A DNA stretch of 64,000 nt. It comes from Stutzerimonas stutzeri. GTDB taxonomy: Bacteria; Pseudomonadota; Gammaproteobacteria; Pseudomonadales; Pseudomonadaceae. Made by a program: the position numbers and the translations under genes. Where the stretch lies: assembly GCF_002909485.1 (NCBI RefSeq), contig NZ_PPXG01000007.1:239035-303034 (forward strand), written 5' to 3'. The notes beneath the pieces were generated by a model. It made no database searches. It worked only from the letters and a program-made list of their open reading frames with translations, and was not told where the DNA came from. Below are positions 63,731 to 64,000 of the stretch, piece after piece; position 1 is the first letter of the stretch, and each line of letters begins with the position of its first letter.

Positions 63731-64000
63731 GGAAACTCTGAAGAAGACTTCCAGATTTTGGCAAAATACCCGGATTCCACCCGCTGAGTTTCCCCATGAA
63801 GCAGATGACCTTCGCTGACGCCGAGTACGCCGGCAAGCGCAAGCAGACCCGCAAAGAGTTGTTCTTGATCGAAATGGATCGGGTGGTGCCGTGGAAGGGT
63901 TTGATTGCCTTGATCGAGCCGCATTATCCCAAGGGTGAAGGCGGTCGTCCGGCCTATCCGCTGATGGCGATGCTGCGCGTGCACCTGATGCAAAACTGGT
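63731..64000 (+). mobile_element. Left end of an IS5-family insertion sequence (partial)
   Basis: The left inverted repeat begins GGAAACTCTGAAGAAG at 63731, directly after TTAG (63727-63730), a YTAR-type target typical of IS5-family 4-bp duplications. The transposase gene begins 65 bases in. The right end is outside the window. The target lies in the noncoding stretch beside the tRNA-like remnant, so no known gene is interrupted. Confidence 0.85.
63796..64000 (+). CDS. IS5-family transposase, N-terminal part (truncated by window end)
   Basis: An open frame from ATG 63796 to the right edge, 68 residues: MKQMTFADAEYAGKRKQTRK, then FLIEMDRVVPWKGLIALIEPHYPKG and RPAYPLMAMLRVHLMQNW. This is the DUF772 N-terminal domain of IS5/IS1182-type DDE transposases. 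The catalytic part lies outside. Its base composition is a little less GC-rich than its neighbours. Confidence 0.93.
   Translation, partial: MKQMTFADAEYAGKRKQTRKELFLIEMDRVVPWKGLIALIEPHYPKGEGGRPAYPLMAMLRVHLMQNW

Noticed and set aside
63640..63735. Integron attC-like site (GTTAAGC and AACGTTATGTTAG near the IS)
   Set aside because: The core-like ends are suggestive, but the two arms between them do not pair into the hairpin an attC site needs, and no integron integrase is in the window.

Overview
The window is chromosomal DNA of a gammaproteobacterium in the Pseudomonadaceae, most likely the Pseudomonas stutzeri group (Stutzerimonas). The reasons are the high G+C content, the pseudomonad proteins encoded (MexJK-MexL, LptF, RdgC, an SSF-type hybrid kinase, an AlgU-like promoter) and, from memory, two blocks in the same order as P. 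aeruginosa PAO1: about PA3676-PA3701 (mexK to prfB) and about PA3262-PA3271 (FKBP isomerase, rdgC, azlCD, SSF kinase). The species is inferred; no search was run.

Layout. 1-5 kb: the end of an unknown gene, then the mexJK RND efflux operon with its divergent TetR repressor mexL and a palindromic operator between them. 5-20.6 kb: housekeeping genes rsmJ, an extensin-like peptidase, a DUF72 protein, tsaB, adk, ppc, a DUF4398 lipoprotein with lptF behind a likely AlgU promoter, AIM24 and Bax-inhibitor-1 membrane proteins, an HExxxH/QEGLA-motif putative metallopeptidase, lysS, and prfB with its programmed frameshift. 20.8-27.3 kb: a TerB-like membrane protein, an Old Yellow Enzyme, a molybdopterin oxidoreductase, recJ and a winged-helix regulator. 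27.4-31.2 kb: pxpABC (5-oxoprolinase) with an NRAMP-like transporter that lacks the NRAMP metal motifs.

31.2-43.1 kb holds the most unusual region: an eight-gene, one-strand cluster that reads from right to left as YjfI (DUF2170), PspA/IM30, a YqiJ-like OB-fold membrane protein, a 680-residue flotillin, a small TerB-like protein, a 1748-residue DUF3686 AAA+ ATPase, a rhomboid protease translationally coupled to the ATPase, and a single-HKD phospholipase-D-fold protein. A perfect 8-bp inverted repeat lies just upstream of the first gene. This looks like a self-contained membrane-stress or membrane-remodelling module, possibly defensive, with a proteolytic and a nuclease/phospholipase output.

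43.3-57 kb: bfd and bfr with a Fur-like box, an FKBP lipoprotein, tRNA-Asp and tRNA-Val, rdgC with a structured leader, a lysophospholipid-type MFS transporter overlapping azlDC, an acetyltransferase, the hybrid kinase, an MgtC/DUF4010 protein, rmuC and a Sel1-repeat protein. 57-63.3 kb: the ydbH-ynbE-ydbL envelope lipid-transport operon and polB. The right edge (63.4-64 kb) has a terminator, a decayed tRNA-like 3' end and the left end of an IS5-family element that runs off the window, so an accessory region probably begins here.
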